Assembly (NCBI GenBank): GCA_039583875.1 | Contig: CM077157.1 | Coordinates: 73,346,346-73,410,345, forward strand | From: Platanthera guangdongensis | Lineage: Eukaryota; Streptophyta; Magnoliopsida; Asparagales; Orchidaceae | Direction: 5' to 3' | DNA: 64,000 nt | Shown here: positions 30,801 to 39,140 of the stretch, piece by piece | Position numbering within the stretch: the stretch's first letter is position 1 | Layout of the letters: each line of letters starts with the position of its first letter | Notes under the pieces: generated by a model | The model's input: the letters and a program-made list of their open reading frames with translations, nothing else | Databases searched by the model: none | Told to the model about the DNA's origin: nothing | Translations under genes and position numbers: made by a program

Positions 30801-32833
30801 CTCCCGTCCTGAGGTTACCAGATTTCAGTTGCGCCTTTGAGGTCGCCTGCGACGCGTCCGGTATCGGCATAGGTGGCGTATTGAGCCAAGAGGGACACCC
30901 AGTTTCCTACTTTAGTGAGAAGCTGAATGACGCAAAGCAAAAGTACTCGAACTATGATCGAGAATTTTATGCTATTGTCCAGTCTCTGCGCTACTGGCGA
31001 CACTATCTCCTCCCCCGGGAGTTCGTGTTGTATTCCGACCACCAGGCCCTCCGTTACCTCGATTCGCAACGCAAGCTGGGCCACCGGCATGCGAAGTGGG
31101 TTGAGTATCTGCAGGATTTTCATTACGTTCTCAAGCACCGCGCGGGTGTTGAGAACAAGCCGGCCGATGCGTTGAGTCGTCGTGTCTCTTTGCTTCAGAC
31201 GATGACTGCCCGCGTCGACGGGCTTGAGCGCATGATCTTAGAGTATCCGACGTGCCCTGATTTTGGTGAGATTTACACCGCCATATCCCGAGATCCCCCA
31301 AACCCTGTTGAGGGATATCAGATCTTCGAGGGATATCTATACCATGGATCCCGCCTATGCATTCCCCGAACATCGTATCGTGATTTCCTGATTTGGGAGT
31401 TGCATGCGGGTGGAGCCGCCGGACATTTTGGGCGCGACAAGTCTATAGCCATTGTGGAGGACCGTCTCTACTGGCCCACGCTTAGGAAGGATGTGACTAG
31501 AGTCGTCCGCCATTGCCGTACCTGCCAGACGGCCAAGGGTACGAAGCAGAACACGGGCCTATATACTCCTCTACCGGTCCCACATCGGCCTTGGGAGGAC
31601 CTTAGCATGGACTTCGTTCTTGGACTTCCCCGCACTCTTCGGAAGCACGATTCCATCTTCGTGGTGGTTGATCGCTTTTCGAAGATGGCTCATTTCATTG
31701 CATGCCGCAAGACGGCGGACGCGACCCACGTTGCATCCATTTTCATGAGGGACGTTTTTCGATTGCACGGCCTTCCCAAGACCATCGTATCGGACCGTGA
31801 CGTGAGATTTATGAGCTACTTCTGGAAGACCCTGTGGCTCAAGACTGGCACCACCCTTAAGTTCTCGACTGCCTACCACCCACAGACGGACGGCCAGACG
31901 GAGGTAGTAAATAGGAGTTTAGGGAACTTGTTGAGATGTCTAGTGGGAGAGCGAGTGAGTAGTTGGGACTTAGACCTGCCGGTCGCCGAGTTTGCATATA
32001 ATAGCTCCGTCAATAGGACTACTGGCTTGAGTCCATTTCATATAGTGTCAGGTTACGACCCCAGGAAACCCCTTGACCTTATTCCGAGCCCGTTAGAGTC
32101 TCGTCCTAGTGAGTCTGCCGAGTCATTTGCACAGCATCTGCATGAGTTGCATGAGTCGGTTCGCCGACGTATTAATATGAGCAATGAAAATTATAAAACC
32201 CACGCAGATCAACGAAGACGAGAGCGTATTTTTAATATTGGCGAACGGGTGATGGTACGAATCCGCCCGGAGAGACTCCCTTCGGGGTCTGCCAAGAAGC
32301 TAAGCGCCAGGCGAATGGGTCCTTTCTCAGTTATTAGTCGGATTGGGACAAACGTCTACAAGCTAGATATCCCGGCAACCATGGGGATTCATCCAGTTTT
32401 TAATATCGAGGATCTGACACCCTATTACGAGCCTCATGACTATGGGGACCCGAGCAGTGGAGGTGCGCCACCTTCTTCCCCCTTGCCCTCCTTCCCTACC
32501 GCCCCACCCACACCAGTTGGCCACCACAGCCCGCCCACTACTGACACCCTTTCCCCTGGGAGTTCGTCGCCGTTGGTACCACCGCCGGCATCACCACTCA
32601 CACCGGATCCCACCATGAGAGACGAGAGCATCACGGAGATCAGATCCCACCAGATTGTTCCCACCACGGACGGGCCGCGCCTTCGCTACTTGGTTCATTG
32701 GCGGGGTCGTACAGACGCTGACGACGCTTGGATACTACCGGCAGAGCTTGATCGACTTGCCCCCGGACTTCGACTCCAGTACGATCGTCTCCATTCCTCG
32801 GAGATGAATGCCTTTCAGTCGGGGGGGAGTTGA
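27809..32833 (+). CDS. Chromovirus gag-pol polyprotein, intact (1674 aa)
   Basis: One ORF without stops encodes all parts. Residues 1-200 are charged and Pro/Arg-rich; gag core is about 205-365 (FDGRLDPKAFSDWL); a CX2CX4HX4C knuckle lies at about 419-432 (CFRCSGRGH); aspartic protease at about 510 (AIDGGSC). RT has YFDD near 868, followed by RNase H (ACDAS, YSDHQAL). Integrase has its H/C finger near 1200-1235 and catalytic D (MDFV), D (SDRDV) and E (GQTEVVN) at about 1268, 1328 and 1364. A chromodomain-like end lies at about 1603-1665 (RYLVHWRGR, WI). The product assembles particles, copies the RNA and integrates it; the chromodomain is known to steer integration. Every catalytic residue I can check is present. 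ATG 27809 is 17 bp after the primer site; an internal ATG (27839) is also possible. Confidence 0.97.
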   Translation: MLRSGRTFRSMVDPPVTNDRAAGSNSSTATTDFQRLILERFDAMGTQFENVRHDIAAVTRRLDLIERARSTPSLHDHEAGDPGDSPRRGQRVRDDPPPADRYHREDPVRAPTPPAWRNPEPPRGRPPPPWEDYRVPRQPGPRNRVSPLGRHDQRRDEYYPPGRRERGPPPARHDYDRDDDPDDYPNPRRGDRGFDITRRIRLDAPSFDGRLDPKAFSDWLLDMDHYFEWYDMSDERCVRFAKMKLIGQAKVFWISVERALERDGYYPITRWDEMKERLKEKYLHASYRDQLFEQLQNLRQGTLTVAEYMTRFDELVVRSDISEEPIATAARFKAGLRSDIRRELIPHRLETVDQIFQLSLEYEQYLRSSSTRQFTSRTDSSTFRKPAPPQTTTVAPSCILADAKGKAVATDGQRSGGIVCFRCSGRGHVAAQCPTRTLLLEEEEEQGLEGEEEAPEEVRAAVEEGWESDAERSLEVGVIRRLLHTPRVDEDWRRTTIFYTYFPSAGGPCKLAIDGGSCVNIVAPRALDRMQVKAEPHPHLYRVVWVDKTAIQVTQRCLVPITIASFQDKVWCDVIPMDVAHVLLGRPWLFDRDVTCFGRSNTCVFYDKGRKITLTPTQPRDRPKGVVESSPSTSASRTLHILRRGEFLRDSAESDIIYVVAATQVTEDAPVDFPLVVRPLLGKFADIMPDELPDELPPPPRDIQHVIDLVPGASLPNLPHYRMHPDEHAELKRQVDELLRKQFIRESMSLCAVPALLTPKKDGSWRMCIDSRAINKITVKYRFPIPRLDDLLDTMSGAQIFSKIDLRSGYHQIRVREGDEWKTAFKTKDGLYEWLVMPFGLSNAPSTFMRVMTQVLRPYMGKFLVVYFDDILVYSQTQAAHLDHLRLLFGTLRQEKLYVNLKKCTFLSESVHFLGFIISSTGVSVDPEKVKSIRDWPVPRNIHEARSFHGLATFYRRFVQGFSTIMAPFTSCLKKGEFQWTPAATRAFEEIKERLTTAPVLRLPDFSCAFEVACDASGIGIGGVLSQEGHPVSYFSEKLNDAKQKYSNYDREFYAIVQSLRYWRHYLLPREFVLYSDHQALRYLDSQRKLGHRHAKWVEYLQDFHYVLKHRAGVENKPADALSRRVSLLQTMTARVDGLERMILEYPTCPDFGEIYTAISRDPPNPVEGYQIFEGYLYHGSRLCIPRTSYRDFLIWELHAGGAAGHFGRDKSIAIVEDRLYWPTLRKDVTRVVRHCRTCQTAKGTKQNTGLYTPLPVPHRPWEDLSMDFVLGLPRTLRKHDSIFVVVDRFSKMAHFIACRKTADATHVASIFMRDVFRLHGLPKTIVSDRDVRFMSYFWKTLWLKTGTTLKFSTAYHPQTDGQTEVVNRSLGNLLRCLVGERVSSWDLDLPVAEFAYNSSVNRTTGLSPFHIVSGYDPRKPLDLIPSPLESRPSESAESFAQHLHELHESVRRRINMSNENYKTHADQRRRERIFNIGERVMVRIRPERLPSGSAKKLSARRMGPFSVISRIGTNVYKLDIPATMGIHPVFNIEDLTPYYEPHDYGDPSSGGAPPSSPLPSFPTAPPTPVGHHSPPTTDTLSPGSSSPLVPPPASPLTPDPTMRDESITEIRSHQIVPTTDGPRLRYLVHWRGRTDADDAWILPAELDRLAPGLRLQYDRLHSSEMNAFQSGGS

Positions 32834-34014
32834 TGGGAATCCATCGGATCGTGCACATGATGGGGCGGGACCCACGTTCATTTATTCCCGCCGGAAGACG
32901 TGATCGGATCGCCGATCCGACCCCGCGGTTGCGTCCGGCACGTCGCCGCGAATCAGAATTATATATTTATGTATTTTTTTTGGACACGTACTTATTTTAT
33001 TTAAGGGCAAACCCACCGGCCAATCATAGTCGTTGGATGGGATGCACTCATGCTTGTTTTCTTATAAATAGGACTAGTGGCTGGTTAGGGTTATCATTGC
33101 TGAAGTTGGAGAGTCTCTTCCCTACTTCCGGTGGTCTTCCGCGGTGCCGACGCTGTGGACCCTTGGTGCCGACGCCTTGGGGTAAGTTTTTCTCTTCCTC
33201 TCCCTCACTTTCTCCTTCCCATCCAGGCCGCCAGCCCCCCCTGCCTTCCGCCCAGCTTTGGCCGCCCGGAAACACCCGCCTCCCCCCCATCCAGGCCGCC
33301 AGCCCCCCTTTCCCTCTTCCGCTCAGGTTCGGCCGCCGGAACACCCCCGATCTCCACCCTATCCAGGCCGGCCGTCCCTCCCACCAACCCGCCGCCTGGA
33401 ACCAGCCACCCGCCCCTTTTCCACCTCCTACCAGCCCGCCAACGCTCCGTCTCCATCCCAAATCCGTGGATCCACCCTCCCCAAGCCGGATCCGGCCATC
33501 TATTACCGGATCCGTCCACCCGAGCCCGGATCCGAGCGTATTCTTCCGGATCCGCCCGTTTTCGTCTCGATCCCTTCTCCCACCGCCAAAACATCCCCTC
33601 CCCGTCATTTCCACCTCCGGCTCCACCACCCGGCACCCGATATACGCCACCTGCACCCTCCACTTCCATTGCCCGAAATCAGCCCCTAGTCTTGAGTTTT
33701 TTTTGTGATTGTGGTGTACTATTTTTCTGGATATTATTATTGGAGATCTCATATTTGTTTGGAGTTAGTTTGTGGCATTTTGTATCGATTGATTATTAAC
33801 CTGCAGGTGGATTCCTTCGCCGCACGCTTCGCTTCTGGCCCTCCGAGCGGAGGAAAGCCAACTAAGAAATTTGTCAAATATTAAAATAAACTCTGGTTGT
33901 AGTTATTTGTTTGTGGCGTTGCTATTTTCATTGCTCTAATAATCCGTCGCATGAACCAGTTATTGTGTTGCATCTAGAGTCTAAGTGGTGCACTTTATAG
34001 CCTACCCTACATCA
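32831..34014 (+). repeat. 3' LTR of element E
   Basis: This 1184-bp LTR is nearly identical to 26591-27776. It is preceded by the polypurine tract at about 32818-32830 and followed by the TSD ctaac. The gag-pol stop codon overlaps its first bases. Confidence 0.96.
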
Positions 34015-34495
34015 CTAACTGAATTCAACTGTTTCATCCTCCATTGATGTGTCCAACTCTCTACATGCACGACTTCAGCTCCAAAGCGCACATTCTTCAT
34101 TATCACTGACCTACAGATCCGACTCCAACTGCTATCATTAAGGTTGACAGGATCGAGATCTTAGGCAGGATTGTTTTGTCGGTTGTATCGAATCAGATCG
34201 TAGGATCGGATCGAGGATCGTAAGATCCTATAACATTCATAAAATAATACTAAAAATATGAAATTGAATTTTGTATCATCCAATTACACAAACAAACAAC
34301 ACAAAAAAAACTATAAAATTAATCAATAGTTGAATAATTATACCAACATTCAAAATAAAGCAAATAAACCGAACTAAAAAATAGCACAGTTCTGACTATA
34401 AATTCCACATTAGTAAAAATAAAGTACACATCAAATAAAAGTTTTTATTCGACAACCGCAAGGTCAATCATAAAACCATCGATACAAATCCTTAA

Positions 34496-35789
34496 GGGGC
34501 AGTTTGGCGCGCCGGAAATGACATTCTGGAATTGGCTTTGGGCAACAGTAAAGCCAATTCCGACGTTTGGCGGGTCGGAAATGCTCTGAAATCGGTTTTT
34601 GGAGAAAAACCGATCGGCTTTAAACCTAGTTAAAATAGCGTCACACCAATTCTTTTCTCCGCCCCCCAGTTTTCGCGATTTTCCCCCATCCGGACTTCCC
34701 GCAGCGTGCCAGTGACCTAGCCGCCCTCCCGATCGAAGGCGATTCTCCTCCCGCCGATCGAAGGTCATTCTCCTCCCAATAGCAGCGGCAAACTCCTCCG
34801 ATCGCAGGTATACTTCCTCCTCTTCCTCCTCTTCTCTTCTTCTTCCTATTCCTTCTCTTTCTCTTGTCTTCGAATTCACCTTCTCCTCCTCTTCCTCTTC
34901 TCTTCGTCTTCCTCTTCCTCCTCTTCTCTTCTTCATCCGAGCTTCAGGTCATATCCGAGCTTCAGGTCTTCGGATTTTCCTATTTGTTGAATGATTTTAG
35001 ATCCAGTAATCATTACTATCGGTTTATATAGTTCTGATACTAATAATGGTAGCAATGTTAGATCCAGTAATAATGGTAGCAATGTTAGCAATGTCTGCAA
35101 TCATTTTAGTTCTGATATTAATAATGGTAGCAATGTCTGTAATAATGGTAATGGTAGCAATGTTAGATCCAGTAATCAAAATAGACATTCTAGGTTTGAT
35201 GGGATGAACATTTCTTTCTTCCGCTTTTTGTCCTCCATCATGTGGTATAAGAGATGGGATTTTGTCTGATCTTCACTTTGACAGGAACGGGGAAAATTGT
35301 GGTTTGATTTGTAGATATACTTTTGTTCTTCGTTGAAGTTAAATCATTATTAGTGATTGGTTTTAACTTTGATTTTCCATTTTGCAATCATATCATCCCA
35401 TTCGACTTAAAACTGTTTTTACTTGCCTGTAATAAATCATCCCATTTTCCATTTTGCAATATCTTCTTTCAAAAGAATATCAAAATTTTCCAGCAACTAT
35501 GTTCAGTGATGGGATTAAGCTTGTAAAGTGATTGTCAATTTTCCACATGGCATAACCTTCTTTCATGCTTAAATTAAAAAAAATAGTTTCTAAAATTTAT
35601 AATTCCAGAAAACTAATCCCTTTGCGCAGCCGAACAACATTTAAGTATCAATGTCAATTCTGTTCATTGAATACCTTCTTGCAGCCGAACAACAGAATTG
35701 GTTTTCTGCACAAAAACAATTGCTTCAGATATTGGTTTTTTGACTAAAGCCAATTCCAGAAAACCAACACCTGCGCGCCGAACGGACCA
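34496..35789. mobile_element. Non-autonomous Harbinger-like element (1.3 kb), TSD TAA
   Basis: The left end reads GGGGCAGTTTGGCGCGC...TTCTGGAATTGGCTTT; the right end, reverse complemented, reads TGGTCCGTTCGGCGCGC...TTCTGGAATTGGCTTT. The outer repeats span about 48 bp. The flanks taa at 34493-34495 and 35790-35792 fit the TWA target of Harbinger transposons. The interior is not inverted. It has a long pyrimidine tract (34810-34935), a short repeated word, aatggtagcaatgtt, at 35045-35165, and extra internal copies of the end motif (about 34550, 35620-35715). No transposase is seen. Confidence 0.75.
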
Positions 35790-35794
35790 TAACA

Positions 35795-35945
35795 AGTATA
35801 TCGATCATATCCTCAACATCAAATATCACATTTTGTTCATCATCACCACTGACATTCTCATTATCATCTCATTCACCATCACTAATATACTCAATAGTAT
35901 CGAGGTCATAGCGCCTTATGGTGGGATCCTTGACTCCACCTAAAA
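35795..35945 (-). pseudogene. Possible acidic transposase tail in element H
   Basis: Minus-strand reading gives KDPTIRRYDLDTIEYISD, one stop, then a D/E-rich run. That resembles the acidic C-terminal end of plant hAT transposases in composition only. The call is weak and made mainly because it lies in a transposon with a hAT-like 8-bp TSD. Confidence 0.25.
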
Positions 35946-36261
35946 TACAAGAATTTAATTAAATAAAAACATGATACATAATGTAATTGAAAATTTGTGT
36001 TATCAAACATTCTTCATTTACTTTTGAAGAGGATTCTTCGACATTTCTTTCAGCACTATCATCACTATAAGTTTTCTGTGAGTTTTTGTTTTGTAGAATC
36101 CCCAACCAGTTACCCTTATAATGAATGGATTTTCCCTCTCTGCAATTCACTTATCATCAGAAGGGACATCCATAAAATTAAAAAACTTTTCCCTTCAATT
36201 ACATATCTTTTCTATCATGTTGTTCCATCAACTTCATGTTGTACATCCGAAAAATTAGATC

Positions 36262-36360
36262 TGATAGTGCCGAGCGGAAGGGTTGTCGCTCAACGGATAA
36301 AAGTTACTCTAAGGATAACAGACTAATCTTCCCCAAGAATTCACAACGACGGGAAGGTGA
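36262..36360 (+). pseudogene. Organellar 23S rRNA fragment (about 100 bp)
   Basis: The stretch gtgccgagcggaagg, then cgctcaacggataaaag, ggataacag and cttccccaag corresponds to the conserved domain V part of plastid-type 23S rRNA, with about ten substitutions. The same 23S segment occurs on the other strand in the large plastid insert at about 58381-58475. Flanks are unrelated transposon DNA. It is a nuclear copy of organelle DNA, not a gene; plastid versus mitochondrial origin is not certain at this length. Confidence 0.85.
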
Positions 36361-36562
36361 GGTTCCTGGTCAATAACCTGAAAAGTGATTTCTCATCAGT
36401 ATCAATAAGGTGTTTCGCTACTTTTTATCACCACCATCGCCTAGCTCGATCATATTGATAAGAAAAATGATTGAGAATAGCAAAAATTATCTAGAAAAAT
36501 GATCCAACCAGTCCCACTCGATTCCTCAAAAATGAAAAGATTTTGTAGGGCTCCAATGCAAC

Positions 36563-36952
36563 ATACATACAAACATTCAAGCTTTTATCCCACTATAGTG
36601 GGGTCGGCTATATGGATCCTTTGTCGCCATTGTGCCCAATCTTTTGTCATAATCTCACTAATGCCTAAGTACATCATGTCTTTCCTTACAGTTTCATTCC
36701 AAGTCTTTATTGGTCTACCCCTCCCTCGTTTAACATGCCTAGTGACTAGACTCTCACAACGCCTACATGTGCCTCTAATGGTCTCCTTTGTACGTGTCCA
36801 AACCATCTTAGACGAGCTTCTCGCATCTTCTCTTCAATTGGTGCTACTCCTATCTTATCCCTGATACTTTCATTCCTAATTTTATCCAATCTCATTTGTC
36901 CACACATCCACCTAAGCATAATGATAAGAAAATCCAATCCTTCAGGGAGCAA
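36563..36952 (-). mobile_element. RTE-type LINE fragment, C-terminal coding end
   Basis: Minus-strand frames give [33 protein letters not shown] and, in another frame, RGRGRPIKTWNETVRKD and AQWRQRIHIADPT. These are characteristic of the end of plant RTE-type LINE polyproteins. One frameshift separates the two parts. The left end carries the same 3' block as the copy at 3032-3522. I found no matching TSD. Confidence 0.85.
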
Positions 36953-37618
36953 AGCGATCTAAGATGATCTAAATATAGTGGCTCAGTCACATTTATAGAG
37001 CAGCCATATGACCCAGAAGCCACATAAAATAAGTGAATGAAAAAACTAAAAGAAAAAACAAAGACATTTTATTTATAGTGGCTCGATCTAAGGTGGTCTA
37101 CATCCATTATAAGAAATAGCAGGAATGAAGAACGAGCCGCAAATAGGAGGAGAAATTGAAATAGTCGAAGAGAGTAGAAAAATTACCAATCGTAAATGAA
37201 GGGAAATGGACAAACTGAGTTGTGAAATGGCGTAGAGAGCGAGATGACCGCAGGAAAGGGCCGAACAATGTCGTAAATAGCAAGTTTGTAGTGGTCCGGG
37301 TGGAGCACCGCCAGAGAGAGCATGAAATCAGCGGTACTTCGCCGTCGGGGCGCGCGGAGAAGAGGAATAGGGTTATCACGAGCGGTAGACGCGAGACGCG
37401 AGTGTGGGAAATAAAAGAGGCGCTTAGGTTTTTTTAATTAGGCATGCATCATTTGGATCACGCATGGATCACGATCTGACATTCTCGTACGTGATCCTGT
37501 GTGATCAAAGCCGGATGTCGATCCCAACTACGACTCAAATCTAAATTCAAATCCCGGATCGTAGGATCATGCAATCCTACGATCCGGATTGCGATCCTGA
37601 CAGCATTAGTTATCATGA

Positions 37619-38141
37619 AGTGCAATGGGATCGCACTACCTTTGTTAGCCTTGTGCAATCACCTACCTGTAACTAAGCACGCTCTCCCTGTTATTGACTT
37701 CGACATAGAAACTCGACATAGAACTTTTATCTAAAACTTCGATGCACACCGACCTCACGTCCTGGTTTCTCCCACCTGATGGCTTTGATGTAGACCTACT
37801 AGCACATCTTCAGGCTTGACGCAACCATGACACTGTGATTCAAATCGAGTGCCCATGTCATACAACTTGTCCTCAACCACGACCTTACCATGACACTGAG
37901 CCCTACCACCTGCTTCCTCTTCCATCGACGCAAATCGAGTGCCCATGTCATGCGCGCAAAGCCCGCGTCATATCCTCGGAACATCTGATATAGATCCCAA
38001 CGCCTTCAGATTTCGAGCCGCACACAATCATTCTCAATCGATACACATACAGTCGTTATGTTGAGCCATATACCATGAAATCAGGAAGAGATACTAGTCA
38101 CTATAATTACTTAAATTAATTACTACAGTAATTAATTGATT
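37619..38141 (+). other. Element G internal DNA, no intact gene
   Basis: This segment lies between H and F and is part of the gag region of G by position. It contains two imperfect copies of a word with caaatcgagtgcccatgtca (37843-37862 and 37931-37950). All frames are broken. AT-rich DNA precedes the F insertion. Confidence 0.45.
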
Positions 38142-38146
38142 AATTA

Positions 38147-38318
38147 TGTTAGAAAAGCCCATGTAAAAGGCCCATTTGATGGCCCTTTATTTCTTCTCCT
38201 TCTTTAGTCCCACATCTTGTATAGGATTTATTCCTCTCTCTTCTCTCCTATATATTTGTATTCTCTCCTTGTATTTACATACGGAAATAATACATACAAG
38301 CTTTGGGCTCTTTCAACA
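38147..38318 (+). repeat. 5' LTR of copia F
   Basis: This 172-bp LTR runs TGTTAGAAAAGCCC to CTTTCAACA. It contains tagtcccacatcttg and a TATA-like box (ctatatatt, about 38249-38257). It is short for copia but otherwise ordinary. Confidence 0.96.
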
Positions 38319-38331
38319 TGGTATCAGAGCC
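38319..38331 (+). promoter_or_regulatory. Primer-binding site of copia F (tRNA-iMet)
   Basis: tggtatcagagcc begins at the base after the 5' LTR, as in copia A. Confidence 0.95.
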
Positions 38332-39140
38332 AGGTTCCGTCTAGCCGCGGACTGCTCCTTCTCTGTCCGCCCGGTCTCCTGCGGACTGCCCCTTCTCTGT
38401 CCGCCCGGTCTCCTGCGGACTGCCCCTCTGCTTTTGTCCGCCCGGTCTCGTGCGGACTGCCTTCCTGCATCCGCTCCGGTCTCGTGCGGACTGCCCTTCT
38501 GATTCCGCTCCTCTTCTCTCCCTCTGTGGTTCCACCCTCCCCAGGCTTCTTATAGCCATCTTCTGCTCTGACTCGTGGGGCCCACCTCTCTCCATCCGCT
38601 CCGGACTGCTCCCTCTTGTCCGCTGCGGTCTCTGCTTGTATCCGCTCGAGCCTCCTTGCTCGCGGACTGCTCCCTCTAGCTCGCTCCTCCTTTTTTTGTC
38701 CGCTCGGGCCTCTGCTCGCGGACTCTCTCTCTCTCCGCCATCTCTTGCGGACTCCTTCTCTGTCCGCCGCGGACTCTCTTCTTGTCCGTTGTGCGCTCTT
38801 CTCTCTCGCTGCGGACGCTCTCTTTCCTAACCTTTTCTCTCCGTGGGACCACCTTCTTACCCGTGCTTCCGCTTCCGCTTTCCCCTGCGGACTCCTGCGG
38901 ACTCCTGCGGACTCTTGCGGACTACACTTTCTGTCCGCCCTGCGGCCTGCGACCTCCTGCGGCCTCCTTTTTTCCTAACCAACTGCGACCTCTTCCAACT
39001 CCCCGAGCTCTCCTCTCGCGGACTGCTCCTGTTCGCCGCGGCCTCACTCAACTCGCCGCGCCCTCCAGACCGCCGCGACCTCCAGCCCGCCGCGACCTCC
39101 GGACCGCCGCGACCTCCAGACCGCTGCGGGTTCTCTCCGC
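38332..39140 (+). other. Copia F leader: (gcggact)-type repeats in place of gag
   Basis: About 800 bp are built from variants of tgcggactgc, gtccgcccggtct and cgcgacctcc. The frame that leads into pol is open except for two stops (about 38553 and 38976) and would encode Leu/Ser/Ala/Cys-rich repeats such as SCGLP. Other frames give similar low-complexity peptides. There is no zinc knuckle or gag helix pattern. The leader may work as untranslated RNA; its role is unknown. Confidence 0.8.

Larger units (their letters stand above)
26591..34014 (+). mobile_element. Element E: complete, young chromovirus (gypsy)
   Basis: LTRs of 1186 and 1184 bp (about 12 substitutions by eye plus short homopolymer indels, so near 99 percent identity) flank one uninterrupted gag-pol ORF. 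The TSD ctaac is perfect (26586-26590 and 34015-34019). The primer site is tRNA-iMet type, and a G-rich polypurine tract (gtcgggggggagt) abuts the 3' LTR. All hallmarks of an autonomous element are present. The C-terminal chromodomain places it among chromoviruses; I do not assign the clade further. It sits inside element G. Confidence 0.97.
34141..37610. mobile_element. Decayed DNA transposon H with GATC-rich ends
   Basis: The two ends are inverted repeats: GGTTGACAGGATCG on the left and, from the right, TGCTGTCAGGATCG, both followed by clustered ggatcgtaggatcg-type subterminal repeats. Candidate 8-bp TSDs, tatcatta (34133-34140) and tatcatga (37611-37618), match at 7 of 8 positions, which would fit hAT. 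The first bases of the two ends do not align well, so the boundary is uncertain by several bases. Inside lie a Harbinger-like element, an organellar rRNA scrap and a LINE fragment. A possible acidic transposase tail is at 35795-35945 (-). It interrupts element G. Confidence 0.55.
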
